A stretch of DNA of 64,000 nt. Source: Fischerella sp. JS2. Its GTDB lineage: Bacteria; Cyanobacteriota; Cyanobacteriia; Cyanobacteriales; Nostocaceae. Numbering within the stretch: position 1 is the first letter of the stretch; every line of letters starts with the position of its first letter. The stretch is taken from positions 6,201,724 to 6,265,723 of the forward strand of contig NZ_CP135918.1 of assembly GCF_032393985.1 (NCBI RefSeq), in the 5' to 3' direction. The notes beneath the pieces were generated by a model, which did not search any database, was not told the origin of the DNA, and saw only the letters and a list, made by a program, of their open reading frames with translations. A program made the position numbers and the translations under genes. Below, piece by piece: positions 18,542 through 27,413 of the stretch.

Positions 18542-19402
18542 TTAAAATTTACTTTTCTCGGCTTCTTTCTGCGCCGCTTCACTATATTTCTTATACAATT
18601 TAGTCCGAATTTGTGCTTCTTGATAACGACTGTGACTAGGTGGGACATTACCCATTAAATCAGAAGCTCTTTGCCAGTTAGCTGCTATTTCTAACCATTG
18701 GGTTGAGGTTTTAGCTGTTTTTCCTGTATCGGAAGCTTGGTTAGCAATTCGTACTGCAATTGTAAATGAATCTTCTGAGTTTGAAGATTTTTTTGTTGTG
18801 ACTAGAGAACTTGCGGTTTCTGGTATTAAGGGATTTTGTAACTTACCATTTAACACGGCATAAATAACCGAGCTTAATAAGACTAACAGTAAGCTTAAAC
18901 TTAAATAAAAGAATCTCCAGCCCCAAGCAGAATTCTTGGATTTATTATTAATTGGTATTGGTTGAGATAATTGAGTTTTACTTAAATATATTTTTCCTGA
19001 TTCCGATTTTTGCTCTTGGTAATTCTTAATTAATTGTTGGAAAATGCTAGGCTGTTCTAATATGATTTCTTCCGACCACAGCAATTGGTTTTCTGGATCA
19101 CGCATAATTTCTTCTAACCATAACAATTGCTGTTCCTGGACTATGCGACTGTTGATATTGACTTTACGAATGTTACGGGGTTTGATTAACTCCAGTATTT
19201 GCTGAATTTGCTTCACTAAAGTTGATTGCTCTAGTTTATCTAGAGTGGAAGCCTCGCATAAAATTTGTAATATACCATCATGATAAATGGCTCTGGTTCT
19301 AACACCAGAATTTGCTAGTCTTTCATTTAACACTTGAATAATCGCAGCAACGCTACCCTGACGTGCTTGCCAAGCGATATCATTGGTTCTGTTTACCGTC
19401 AT
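18542..19402 (-). CDS. Conserved membrane-anchored hypothetical protein
   Basis: A 286-residue protein I do not recognise as a named family. Residues 1-100 are a soluble domain (WQARQGSVAAIIQVLNERL...) that resembles a repeated helical module found in other cyanobacterial hypothetical proteins. A single transmembrane segment lies at about 163-185 (FFYLSLSLLLVLLSSVIYAV). The C-terminal 100 residues are extracytoplasmic or periplasmic with a helical SHSRYQEAQIRTKLYKKYSEAAQKE segment. It is a single gene; the ATG start is clear. Confidence 0.65.
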   Translation of the reverse strand: MTVNRTNDIAWQARQGSVAAIIQVLNERLANSGVRTRAIYHDGILQILCEASTLDKLEQSTLVKQIQQILELIKPRNIRKVNINSRIVQEQQLLWLEEIMRDPENQLLWSEEIILEQPSIFQQLIKNYQEQKSESGKIYLSKTQLSQPIPINNKSKNSAWGWRFFYLSLSLLLVLLSSVIYAVLNGKLQNPLIPETASSLVTTKKSSNSEDSFTIAVRIANQASDTGKTAKTSTQWLEIAANWQRASDLMGNVPPSHSRYQEAQIRTKLYKKYSEAAQKEAEKSKF

Positions 19403-19608
19403 GTGTGGAAAGTACGATCGCTTTTCAGCCTAATTATTAATCGAAAAATCAGTGGAATATATTTAGACTTGTGTTGGATACAACAAAGCCTGTACTCGAT
19501 TGTATAAGTAAAAACACTAGCTTGCCAAATGTAGCTTGAAAATGGGTGTGGGGAGTAAGGGTGTAGGGGTGTGAGGGGTGTGAGAAGTAAAACAACTAAC
19601 CAATGTAC

Positions 19609-19630
19609 AGACGCGAGGAACATCGCGTCT
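19609..19630. repeat. Dispersed palindrome AGACGCGA-N6-TCGCGTCT
   Basis: A perfect 8-bp inverted repeat with the spacer GGAACA. Nearly identical copies lie at 51778-51799 and 27357-27378 (inverted spacer, one mismatch), and a variant lies at 18005-18025. All are intergenic and next to heptamer repeats. This copy lies at the 3' end of the oxidase gene and touches its stop codon. Confidence 0.75.
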
Positions 19631-20749
19631 CTACCTACTAACCACCAACAAACTAGAATCAATATCTTCCAACTTGGTGCAACCGCTTAATGCCATTGCC
19701 AAATCAAGTTCATTGCGTAAAATTTCGAGAACGTGATCCACGCCAGCTTGTCTGTCTACAGCTAATCCCCACAACACAGGACGCCCGACAAGTACAGCTT
19801 TTGCCCCCAAGGCTAGAGCTTTAAGAATATCAGTACCTCTGCGGATACCACCGTCTACAATCACTTCAGCACGTCCATCTACAGCTTTGACTACTTCAGC
19901 TAAAGCATCCAAGGAAGCGATCGCACCATCTAGTTGTCGTCCACCATGATTAGAAACAATGATCACCTTCGCGCCACATTCAACAGCACGCACAGCATCA
20001 TCACCGCGTAAAATTCCTTTAATTGCCAAGGGCAAGGGAGATATAGATTGTAACCATTCTAAATCCCGCCAAGTGACTGAAGGATCGAGTTGCTGGGCAA
20101 AATAAGTAAATAACCCAGATTCTCCCTGTTGATCAGGGATGTTGAGTCCGGAAAGGGTGGTAAGATTCGCGAGTTGCAAACCTGGTGGTAGGGTGAATTG
20201 ATTACGTGTATCTCTCTCCCGTCTCCCAAGCACAGGTGCATCGACAGTGACGCACAGCGCTTGATAACCTGCTGCATCAGCACGTTCTACTAAAGTACGG
20301 GTGAGATTGCGATCGCGATGGATATATAACTGAAACCACAAAGGTGCATCTGGAGTTTGCGAATGATAAACTTGGGCGACTTCTTCAAGAGTTTTGGTAG
20401 ACATCGTACTCAACACCATACCCACACCTGCACTCGATGCAGCTTTGGCTGTTGCTAATTCTCCATCAGGATCAGCAAGACATTGAAATGCCATCGGTGC
20501 AATTAACAGAGGCATTTGCAGAGGTTGATCTAAAATCTTGGTTGTGCAGTTGCGGCTACTCACATCGACTAGCACACGGGGACGAAGTTTGATTCTGTCG
20601 AAAGCAGCGTGATTATCGCGCAATGTGATTTCATCCCAAGCCCCACTAGCATAGTAGTCCCAAGCCATAGGAGACAAGCACTTCTGGGCTTGCTGTTCAT
20701 ACTCGAATAAGTTCAGTGGTTTGGTGAAGTACTTTTCTGATTCTTCCAC
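19631..20749 (-). CDS. FMN-dependent alpha-hydroxy-acid oxidase (L-lactate/glycolate oxidase family)
   Basis: A 372-residue TIM-barrel flavoenzyme. Family marks are the FMN-binding LLIAPMAFQCLADPDGE, the SNHGGRQLDG block with catalytic histidine and arginine, and VIVDGGIRRGTDILKALALGAKAVLVGRP. The family oxidises L-lactate or glycolate with O2. Nitrogen-fixing cyanobacteria have a homologue that acts mainly as L-lactate oxidase, which may help remove O2, so this assignment is likely here. The active-site residue that separates lactate from glycolate preference cannot be judged with certainty from the sequence alone. Single gene. Confidence 0.88.
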   Translation of the reverse strand: MEESEKYFTKPLNLFEYEQQAQKCLSPMAWDYYASGAWDEITLRDNHAAFDRIKLRPRVLVDVSSRNCTTKILDQPLQMPLLIAPMAFQCLADPDGELATAKAASSAGVGMVLSTMSTKTLEEVAQVYHSQTPDAPLWFQLYIHRDRNLTRTLVERADAAGYQALCVTVDAPVLGRRERDTRNQFTLPPGLQLANLTTLSGLNIPDQQGESGLFTYFAQQLDPSVTWRDLEWLQSISPLPLAIKGILRGDDAVRAVECGAKVIIVSNHGGRQLDGAIASLDALAEVVKAVDGRAEVIVDGGIRRGTDILKALALGAKAVLVGRPVLWGLAVDRQAGVDHVLEILRNELDLAMALSGCTKLEDIDSSLLVVSR

Positions 20750-20826
20750 TACAACTCCAGGATCAAATTAAGTAATTGGACAAAATTAAATTCTTTTGTG
20801 AAGAGAAGGAACAGAACAGGCACAAA

Positions 20827-21462
20827 TCAATATCTCAAATACTGTTGCGCCCATAATGCTGCTTGAGTGCGATTTTGTACTCCAAGCTGGCAAAGAATTT
20901 GAGTGATGTAGTTTTTTACCGTACCTTCAGTGAGATAGAGTGTCTGAGCTATTTCTCGATTGTTTTTCCCTTGACCCAACAACATTAACACTTCTAATTC
21001 ACGTTCACTGAATAAGTGTTGGTAGCTTGTTGGTTTGGGCGCAGGAGGGTTGATTTGAGCAAAGACTTTAGGGGCGATGGTTGGGCCTAGTTGGCTATAT
21101 CCCTGATTTAGGGTACGGATTGCTGCTGCTAGTTGCCCAGAGGGAGTACTCTTGAGTAGATAACCCAAAGCACCTGCTTGTAGTGACTGCCAAATGTATT
21201 CATCTTCATCAAAGGTTGTTAGTACCAAAATTCTGATCCAGGGATAGCGTTGGTGAATTTCACGAGTGGCAACTACCCCATCACAAACAGCCATCCGTAC
21301 ATCCATCAAAATCACATCTGGCTGGAGTTTTTCAGTTAGGGCGATCGCTTCATTACCATCATTGGCTTCACCGACAATTTCTAAATCTTCTTCTAGTGAC
21401 AACAAGGATGCTAATCCTTGCCGAAATAAATGTTGATCATCTACAAGCAAAAGCCGAATCAT
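20827..21462 (-). CDS. NarL/FixJ-family response regulator
   Basis: 211 residues. The receiver has LLVDDQHLFRQG, phosphoacceptor aspartate in VILMDVRMAV, VLTTFDED and GYLLKS. The LuxR-type helix-turn-helix is SERELEVLMLLGQGKNNREIAQTLYLTEGTVKNY. Its start overlaps the end of the kinase gene by four bases (ATGA-type), so the two are translationally coupled and form a DesK/DesR- or LiaS/LiaR-like pair. A candidate binding dyad lies at 22697-22712. Confidence 0.93.
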   Translation of the reverse strand: MIRLLLVDDQHLFRQGLASLLSLEEDLEIVGEANDGNEAIALTEKLQPDVILMDVRMAVCDGVVATREIHQRYPWIRILVLTTFDEDEYIWQSLQAGALGYLLKSTPSGQLAAAIRTLNQGYSQLGPTIAPKVFAQINPPAPKPTSYQHLFSERELEVLMLLGQGKNNREIAQTLYLTEGTVKNYITQILCQLGVQNRTQAALWAQQYLRY

Positions 21463-22633
21463 CGAGGGACTGTGATCAAAATATGAGTACCTTGACCAGG
21501 GACACTTTTAATATTCAGCTTACCATCCAGTATTTGTACCCGCTCTTGCATTCCCCGTAGTCCAAAACCAGAATGGGGGAAATCAGGATCAAAGCCTTGT
21601 CCGTCGTCTTCTAACTCCAGAATGATGGCATTGATAGTAGACTGTCCTCGGAGAATGACACTAGAGGCATGAGCGTGTTTTTGAATATTGGTCAGCCCTT
21701 CCTGAATAATGCAGTAAAGTTGATGACTAGTTTGCAGAGGTAATGGTGGTAAATTTATATCCGCCTGCACTATTAAGGATTGGTTTTGCTGGATTTGCTT
21801 GACTAGGTTCCTGAGTGCTTGATTGAGATCAAAATCTGAGCGGCGCATTGTTTGTACAGCGCGACGCACATCTTGAAGGCATTGACTAGAAAGATGTTTG
21901 GCAGTGTCCAGTATTTGTAGAGTTTGAGCAGAATTACGTTGGTGTAATTTCTGGGCTAGTTCTAGCTGAACATCAAGAGTAGTGAGGGTATGACCAAGAG
22001 AATCATGTATTTCACGAGCTATACGAGTACGTTCTAAGTCTGCTGCTAAAGTTTCCACTTCCTTGGCTAAAATTTCTGCTCTGTGTCGGCTTTTGCGCTC
22101 CGCAACAATCACAAAGCCCAGTAAAATTACAAACAGGCTAGCTCCTATGTAATCTAGCAAACTAGTCAACAAAATCGCCTTAGCGTCATATACATGCTCT
22201 GAGCCATGAGATTGAAGTTGAGCAACAGTTTCTGTTATGCGTTGTGGAAGATACCAAGCTTCACCAGACAAGTAGCCAATTCCCGTAAAAATCACTGTCA
22301 GGATGACATCTCTGCGGCTGAGAAAAAAGCAACTCTTGGCAAGAACAAAATACATAAGATTGTAAACCAAAAACGCAGCCAGACAGCAGAGACAATTAAT
22401 ATTATTTCTACAGCAATGAAAGCTCTTCTTTGCCAAAGTGGACGCTGAAGCGGAAAAATCAAACTGAGGAAAAAGAACGCAATATTAAAAGCAATAAATA
22501 AGGGCAGTGAATGCGGGTGTTCTTGAAAATAATTGCTGATCAAGCCAGAAAAGAGATTTGCTAGCAAGATCACCCATTCTACCCATCGCAATATCCAACA
22601 AAAAGAGAAAACACGGTTTGCGAACAGCTTCAT
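21459..22633 (-). CDS. Sensor histidine kinase (HisKA_3 type) with an apparent frameshift
   Basis: The kinase catalytic part is clear: RIAREIHDSLGHTLTTLDVQLE is the HisKA_3 H-box and DDGQGFDPDF/GFGLRGMQERV is the ATPase G-box. The membrane part is split between two frames. One frame runs from the ATG at 22633 to a stop at 22298, and the other runs through the catalytic domain. They join naturally as LRFWFYNLMYFVLAKS if one T is restored in the minus-strand GGTTTAC at 22364-22366. The joined protein would have about 390 residues and five or six membrane helices. As written, only a shortened kinase from an internal start could be made. A sequencing error is possible. It is coupled to the NarL-type regulator. 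Confidence 0.75.
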
Positions 22634-22696
22634 TGAACTAGAGGCAGCGAAATATCTTCACGGTTCACATCATGCAAGATTCTGTTGAATTTAAAA

Positions 22697-22712
22697 CATG
22701 ACTTTCGTCATG
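22697..22712. promoter_or_regulatory. Candidate NarL-type operator dyad
   Basis: CATGAC-TTTC-GTCATG is a perfect dyad. A direct repeat of its left part, ATGACTTTCG, follows at about 22721-22730. It lies between the kinase gene (minus strand) and the exported-protein gene (plus strand), as expected for an autoregulated NarL/LiaR-type system. The link is inference. Confidence 0.4.
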
Positions 22713-22797
22713 AATTTTAGATGACTTTCGATAAAGCGATCGCGAAGTTTACTTCGATACTCTGATGGGGAGATGATCGTTTCTTAGGAAAAAGCAA

Positions 22798-23361
22798 ATG
22801 AAGCGCAAGATTATTTTCAACTCTTTTGCTATATCAGTTCTTGTAACTAGTTTAGTTATTTCTTCTAAATCTGGAGCTGAACCAGCATCTGTCTTTAGAC
22901 CTTTAATTAATGATATTCGCACTCAGTTACCAAAGGGATTGAAAATGCGTTTGCCTGACTCTCTGCCTCCCGCAGCCTCCAAGGTCAAGCTTTATCCCTA
23001 CATTGCTTCTGATAATAAAGTCTTTGAAGTTCGCCTGGCAAATACACCAGATTGTTCTGCTTCCAACAACCCTTCTGCTTGTACTGCTGGAGGGTTTGGC
23101 GTTTTCACTCCAGAGGTATCTAAAAATTGGCCTCCTAAAGGAGACAGTATCACTCCAGTAGATTTGGGACATGGTATTAGTGGCTTTTATATTACCAGAG
23201 GTCAAGGAAATAGCATCAGCCAATACGTTTTTTGGAAACAAGAAGGACTGGAATACGTAGTAGGATTGGGAGGAGGTTCAACTCGGGATGTGTCTCAGCA
23301 GCAGATGATAGATATGGCTATTTCAATGGTAAATGAACCTGCGATTACTAGTGAACAATGA
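22798..23361 (+). CDS. Exported hypothetical protein
   Basis: 187 residues with a clear signal peptide (KRKIIFNSFAISVLVTSLVI, then a probable cleavage around SGAEPAS). The mature part has a cysteine pair (PDCSASNNPSACTAGGFGVF) that may form a disulphide, and a C-terminal QYVFWKQEGLEYVVGLGG. I do not recognise the family. It diverges from the kinase-regulator operon and may be a target of that system, because the candidate operator is about 90 bases upstream. Confidence 0.6.
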   Translation: MKRKIIFNSFAISVLVTSLVISSKSGAEPASVFRPLINDIRTQLPKGLKMRLPDSLPPAASKVKLYPYIASDNKVFEVRLANTPDCSASNNPSACTAGGFGVFTPEVSKNWPPKGDSITPVDLGHGISGFYITRGQGNSISQYVFWKQEGLEYVVGLGGGSTRDVSQQQMIDMAISMVNEPAITSEQ

Positions 23362-23466
23362 TGCAGCGATTAGTAAAACATAAAATCTGTGTAGTTTACA
23401 ATATATATTGAGATGTTATTCAACACATCTTGATATATAGTATTCCTAAATCATGAGTTAACAATT

Positions 23467-23499
23467 AGATCCCCTATTTCTTTAAGAAATTGGGGATCT
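23467..23499. terminator. Long hairpin, possible bidirectional terminator
   Basis: AGATCCCC and GGGGATCT form the base of the stem and continue inward through ATTTCTT/AAGAAAT. It lies between the convergent exported-protein and glycosyltransferase genes. The flanks are T/A-rich on both sides. The phrase CCCCTATTTCTTTAAGAAATTGGGG is also typical of dispersed cyanobacterial repeats. Confidence 0.55.
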
Positions 23500-23562
23500 G
23501 AATATCTCAATTTTTGCAATTTCAATTCCAAACAATAATCAACACAATCAATTATCAATAAT

Positions 23563-25518
23563 TTATCGATTGAAAGGTACTCTAATTAATTGATATGCGC
23601 CACTTTTTCCTAAACTTTGATAACTGTTTGGTTGCAAACCCATTTCTGGAAACTTTTTCGGTTGAGCTAAAACTAAAATTGAATCAGATTGTGTTTTATT
23701 CCCAGCCTGATTTTTCACATAATCTCCTGCGGCTGCACTCATTTTGATGTAATTTACAGGACGTTGGCTGTAAAAAACAACGGTGGGTTTTTGAAAGCCA
23801 ACCATGACTAATTCTTCACCTGGTTTTTCGGCTTGGACTGCGATCGCTGCTAATTCTCTTAAAGGTAACTGACGCTGTTGATCTATCAAAAACAAAGCTG
23901 GAGTCAGGACAAAAATTAAAGACAGCGCAAACGCCAACAAATTCACACCAATCAAATGACGCCAACGGCAACGCAGTATTACCACTGCCAATACCACTGC
24001 ACACGCTAACCAGATTACGCCTCCCAATGTTGTCAAACCTGACTGTTGCAGCATTTGGCGAAATTGTGGTGCAGCCGGATCAGCACCTATTAACCGGGGT
24101 ACGTAGAACAGTGCTACTGCGATCGCTGATACAAATACTACATTGACCCAGCCAGTCCAGAGGAAGGAGGAGGGGGAGGGTGAGGGAGGGGGAGGGGTGG
24201 GGGGAGTGTGTAGACGCGTAGCGGCTTCCCGTAAGGGTGGAGTGGGGGAAGTAAAGACATCTGTTTGTTCTTTTATTCTGTTATCTTTGAGCAAATCACT
24301 CCACAAAAGTCCTACTAGGATGGCTGCTGCTGGCATTAAGGGTAAGACGTAGCTAGGAAGTTTGGTGACGGCAATGGTAAAAAAGCCGAAAATGCTTACA
24401 AACCAGAAAAAGGCAAATAAACCAAGTTGTTGCGATCGCTCTTGAGAACACCAATACTTGCGCTGCCAAAATTTCAACCTTGCCATTGATAACGGCAAGT
24501 ACACTGAGTATGGAGCAAAACCCAGTAATACTACCAAAAAATAAAAATACCAGGGAGCTCTATGACCATTGACTACTTCTGTAAAGCGTTCAATATTGTG
24601 ATAGCCAAAAAACGAGTTAATGTAATTCCAGCCATTGCGCCAAATCACTAGCACGTACCAAGGCAGTGATAAGCCCAAAATAATCACCATACCTAGCAAA
24701 AGGCGCATTTGTTGCACAACCTCTCGTAATTTGCCTAGATAAAGCAAAAACGCGCCGATAATCAGCCCTGGCAAAACAATGCCCACCGGGCCTTTAGTCA
24801 AAATTGCACCAGCAATTAGTACGTAACAAGCTAGATACCATTTATTGGGGAGGTGGGGATTAGGGGCAGTGGGGGGAGTATGGGGAGTGTAAGGAGTGTG
24901 AGGAGTGTGATATTCTCCGTGTCCTCCTTGTCCCCTGTCCCCGATCCCCGATTCCTCCTGACTGGCATATCCCAAAAAAAAGCACAACAATGCTGATCCT
25001 ATGCAGCCAGTGAGCAGCATATCCGAGACACCTGTTCTTCCCCAAACAATCATTTCGGGATTAAGTGCCATTACAGCTGCTACTATGCCAGCAGTTAACC
25101 AGCGCCTGGAAGGACGAAAAACTTGTTCTAAGGCATCTTGTTTTGCCAGTTGCCATTGCACAGTGTAAAAAGCCAAGCTAATTACAGCCATTGCCGCGAT
25201 CGCACTTGGTAGACGTACAGCCCACTCATTTACACCAAAAATACTGTATGCGATCGCCTGACACCAGTAAATCAAAGCAGGCTTATCAAAGCGAGTTTTA
25301 CCATTGAAAAACGGCGTGATCCAATCGCCTGTTACATACATCTGGCGGGAAGCTTCGGCAAACAAAGGTTCGGTTTCATCTATTAGCCCAATACTGCCCA
25401 AATGCCAAAAAAATGCGATCCCACCAACTAAAATCAACCATAAAGCTGAAAGTGCGATCGCAAAGGCTGGACGTTTGCCAATCCTAGTTAACAACTGGTC
25501 AAGAGCGCGAATTGTCAT
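23563..25518 (-). CDS. Glycosyltransferase family 39-type membrane glycosyltransferase (PMT/ArnT-like)
   Basis: About 651 residues with 10-12 hydrophobic helices (GT-C fold). The catalytic loop after the first helix reads LIDETEPLFAEASRQM, with the acidic pair expected for this family, and GDWITPFFNGKTRFDKPALIYW follows. It would transfer a lipid-linked sugar in the envelope. ATG 25518 is preferred over the TTG at 25533. Two low-complexity insertions sit in loops between helices: one near residues 190-225 (HTPHTPYTPHTPPT) and one near 420-450 (HTPPTPPPPSPSPSS). Both are encoded by the window's dispersed repeats and keep the frame. Confidence 0.85.
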   Translation of the reverse strand: MTIRALDQLLTRIGKRPAFAIALSALWLILVGGIAFFWHLGSIGLIDETEPLFAEASRQMYVTGDWITPFFNGKTRFDKPALIYWCQAIAYSIFGVNEWAVRLPSAIAAMAVISLAFYTVQWQLAKQDALEQVFRPSRRWLTAGIVAAVMALNPEMIVWGRTGVSDMLLTGCIGSALLCFFLGYASQEESGIGDRGQGGHGEYHTPHTPYTPHTPPTAPNPHLPNKWYLACYVLIAGAILTKGPVGIVLPGLIIGAFLLYLGKLREVVQQMRLLLGMVIILGLSLPWYVLVIWRNGWNYINSFFGYHNIERFTEVVNGHRAPWYFYFLVVLLGFAPYSVYLPLSMARLKFWQRKYWCSQERSQQLGLFAFFWFVSIFGFFTIAVTKLPSYVLPLMPAAAILVGLLWSDLLKDNRIKEQTDVFTSPTPPLREAATRLHTPPTPPPPSPSPSSFLWTGWVNVVFVSAIAVALFYVPRLIGADPAAPQFRQMLQQSGLTTLGGVIWLACAVVLAVVILRCRWRHLIGVNLLAFALSLIFVLTPALFLIDQQRQLPLRELAAIAVQAEKPGEELVMVGFQKPTVVFYSQRPVNYIKMSAAAGDYVKNQAGNKTQSDSILVLAQPKKFPEMGLQPNSYQSLGKSGAYQLIRVPFNR

Positions 25519-25524
25519 TGAGTC

Positions 25525-25585
25525 ACAAGTCAATAGTCAATAGTCAATAGTCAATGGTCAAGGGTCACTAGTCAATAGTCGTTTA
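25525..25585. repeat. Heptanucleotide STRR (AGTCAAT units)
   Basis: Four near-perfect tandem units of AGTCAAT at about 25528-25556, followed by degenerate ones, lie just upstream of the glycosyltransferase start. Similar STRRs with other heptamers lie at 4491-4516, 9600-9632, 40600-40655 and 45695-45720. Confidence 0.7.
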
Positions 25586-25675
25586 ACTGTAATTTTTTGT
25601 TCTTTGTTTTCAGAAGCAATGCTAAAAATGCTAAATAAGTAGCCGTCATGAACTGGGTACATCAAAATTAATGAA

Positions 25676-25742
25676 AAACCTCACCTCTTCCCCCTCTCCT
25701 TGGTAAGGAGAGGGGTTCCGACAGGACGGAGTGAGGTTACTT
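25676..25742. repeat. Dispersed inverted repeat AACCTCACC...GGTGAGGTT
   Basis: The unit begins AAACCTCACCTC, contains CCCCCTCTCCTTGGTAAGGAGAGGGG as an inner stem, and ends GTGAGGTTAC. A second copy lies at 50046-50118 with the same architecture. This is a mobile-like noncoding hairpin repeat. The unit is next to the end of the lipoprotein gene, where it might act as a terminator. Confidence 0.65.
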
Positions 25743-25760
25743 TCAAGTCATACCCATCAA

Positions 25761-26315
25761 CTATTGACTGAGAATCAACTCCCATTCTTGCTTTTGTGGG
25801 TTCCACACAGGGGCAGGAGTTTCGCCAACCACGTAAGGTCCCCAGTAGCGACGGGAACCATCCTGTGCAAAGGCAACTAAAATATCTCCCTTTTCAATTT
25901 TGATGCTACTGTTAGGTAGCGATAAAATCAGACCCTTTTCACTACCTTCTCCTGGGGCAAAATCCCAATGTGCTGGAACTGCATAGCTTTGTTTAGAATT
26001 ACTTTTAACTCCCGCTTTCCGTGCTAGTAAAGCAAGGCGGACTGGCTGTTCGGTTTGATTACTCATGCGTAAAATTCCCTGGCCTGTTGCTTTGACCGTT
26101 GAGCCTTGATGATATGTAAATAAAGATTTTGACGGTGTCGGTACAGAAGAATTTAAAGTAGAAGCGATCGCAGTTTCTGAGTGAGTGTTTGTAGGAGATT
26201 CAGAGGGTTGATCCGCCTCAAAGGATACTTTAACTTCATAGCACCCTACAGACAGCAATAGCAATCCCAAGCAGGCAGCTGCGAGAACAGCATGACGGTA
26301 GATTGGCAATTTCAT
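25761..26315 (-). CDS. Putative lipoprotein of unknown function
   Basis: 184 residues. A lipobox is visible in the signal peptide: LLLLSVGC with cysteine near residue 25. A serine/threonine-rich linker (about 35-65) follows, then a domain with YHQGSTVKATGQGILRMSN and a terminal PYVVGETPAPVWNPQKQEWEL. The domain has the look of a beta-sandwich. Family unknown. A long empty region precedes it. Confidence 0.65.
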   Translation of the reverse strand: MKLPIYRHAVLAAACLGLLLLSVGCYEVKVSFEADQPSESPTNTHSETAIASTLNSSVPTPSKSLFTYHQGSTVKATGQGILRMSNQTEQPVRLALLARKAGVKSNSKQSYAVPAHWDFAPGEGSEKGLILSLPNSSIKIEKGDILVAFAQDGSRRYWGPYVVGETPAPVWNPQKQEWELILSQ

Positions 26316-26821
26316 ATTGATAATTATTACAAATAAGTATTTTTTCTAGGCTCGTTCAAGATACTAGCCCACTGTCTACAGCGATCATTGATTCAGTGAA
26401 CATTAAAACTATGTCACCAATCACAAATAACTAGTAACTGGTTTAATTGCCGATACTAGCTTTTTGAGAATTAAGGGCAATATGTATAATCTGTGTCATC
26501 ATAAGCATCAATATCGAAGGAAGTTAGGAAAAAATTCCTTGACGCTTCATTTCTTCGCTTTAGCTCAAAATGATGATATTATGCATTAATTTTTGTGTTC
26601 ACCCTAAATCCAAAACAACTTCAAATCATATCCACATAACTTTATGCTAAACCTAATATCTTTAAGATGGGAATATCTGATCAAATTTTGCTCAAAGTCC
26701 TTCTCAGGCTGGGTATGGGAGTATAAGAGTATAGCAGTGTAAATATTGAGGAAAAACACTTTTTTACATACCTATCCTCTTAAACACTGACATTTCTACT
26801 GTTTTAAGTAGTATCTCTATC
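26316..26821. other. Intergenic region, no gene seen
   Basis: AT-rich spacer between the divergent lipoprotein and Ycf20-like genes. An AAGGAA...TTCCTT hairpin near 26517-26541 is the only structure noticed. No ORF with coding character. Confidence 0.5.
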
Positions 26822-27154
26822 ATGCAAAATACTCGTCTCAACAACTTATTCAATGTACTTACTAGGCAGTTAGCACAATGGGTTCTCAATCCTTGGCGAC
26901 GCATATCTATATTAATAATCAGTTTCTTATTCGGTTTTTTTCTTGGAAGCGCAGTAGCAACTACAGCTGGACAAACAGCAGAATGGGATATTGTAGTGGC
27001 TGGAACTTTAGTGTTAGCAACAGAAATTGCCAGTAGGATATTTTACCATCGTAGCGTCTTGGCACGACAAGTCTTCTGGTCGCAAGCACTTAACTACCTG
27101 AAAGTTGGTCTCACCTACAGTTTATTTTTGGAAGCATTTAAGCTGGGATCGTGA
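26822..27154 (+). CDS. ycf20: Ycf20-like protein (DUF565)
   Basis: 110 residues, small membrane protein. The pattern TRLNNLFNVLTRQLAQW...NPWRRISILIISFLFGFFLGSAVATTAGQ matches Ycf20/DUF565 of cyanobacteria and plastids. Two hydrophobic segments (about 27-50 and 58-75) are seen, plus a semi-hydrophobic end (LKVGLTYSLFLEAF). In algae a Ycf20 homologue is linked to non-photochemical quenching; the cyanobacterial role is not settled. The ATG is clear. Confidence 0.85.
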   Translation: MQNTRLNNLFNVLTRQLAQWVLNPWRRISILIISFLFGFFLGSAVATTAGQTAEWDIVVAGTLVLATEIASRIFYHRSVLARQVFWSQALNYLKVGLTYSLFLEAFKLGS

Positions 27155-27413
27155 GGAGTGTGGAGAGATGGGGTGATGGGGAACTCGGGGTCTCCTGGAG
27201 GGGATTAGGGGCTGTGGGGAGTGTGTAGACGCGCAAGCGTCTTCCCGCAAGGTGGAGTGGGGGGAGTGTGTAGACGCGTAGCGGCTTAAGGTAAGGGTGG
27301 AGTGGGGGGAGTGTGGGGAGTAAGTCATGTAAAAGAACAACTAACTACTATTGTACAGACGCGATGTTCCTCGCCTCTGTACCTACTAACTACTAACTAC
27401 TAACCACTAACAA
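27155..27413. repeat. Block of dispersed repeats
   Basis: It contains two tandem copies of the GTGTGTAGACGCG...AGTGGGG unit (about 27218-27262 and 27263-27310), a palindrome copy AGACGCGATGTTCCTCGC (27357-27378) and ACTAACTAC-type heptamers up to the start of the kinase gene. No gene. The kinase ATG follows the heptamer tract directly, so the ribosome site is unusual. Confidence 0.75.
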
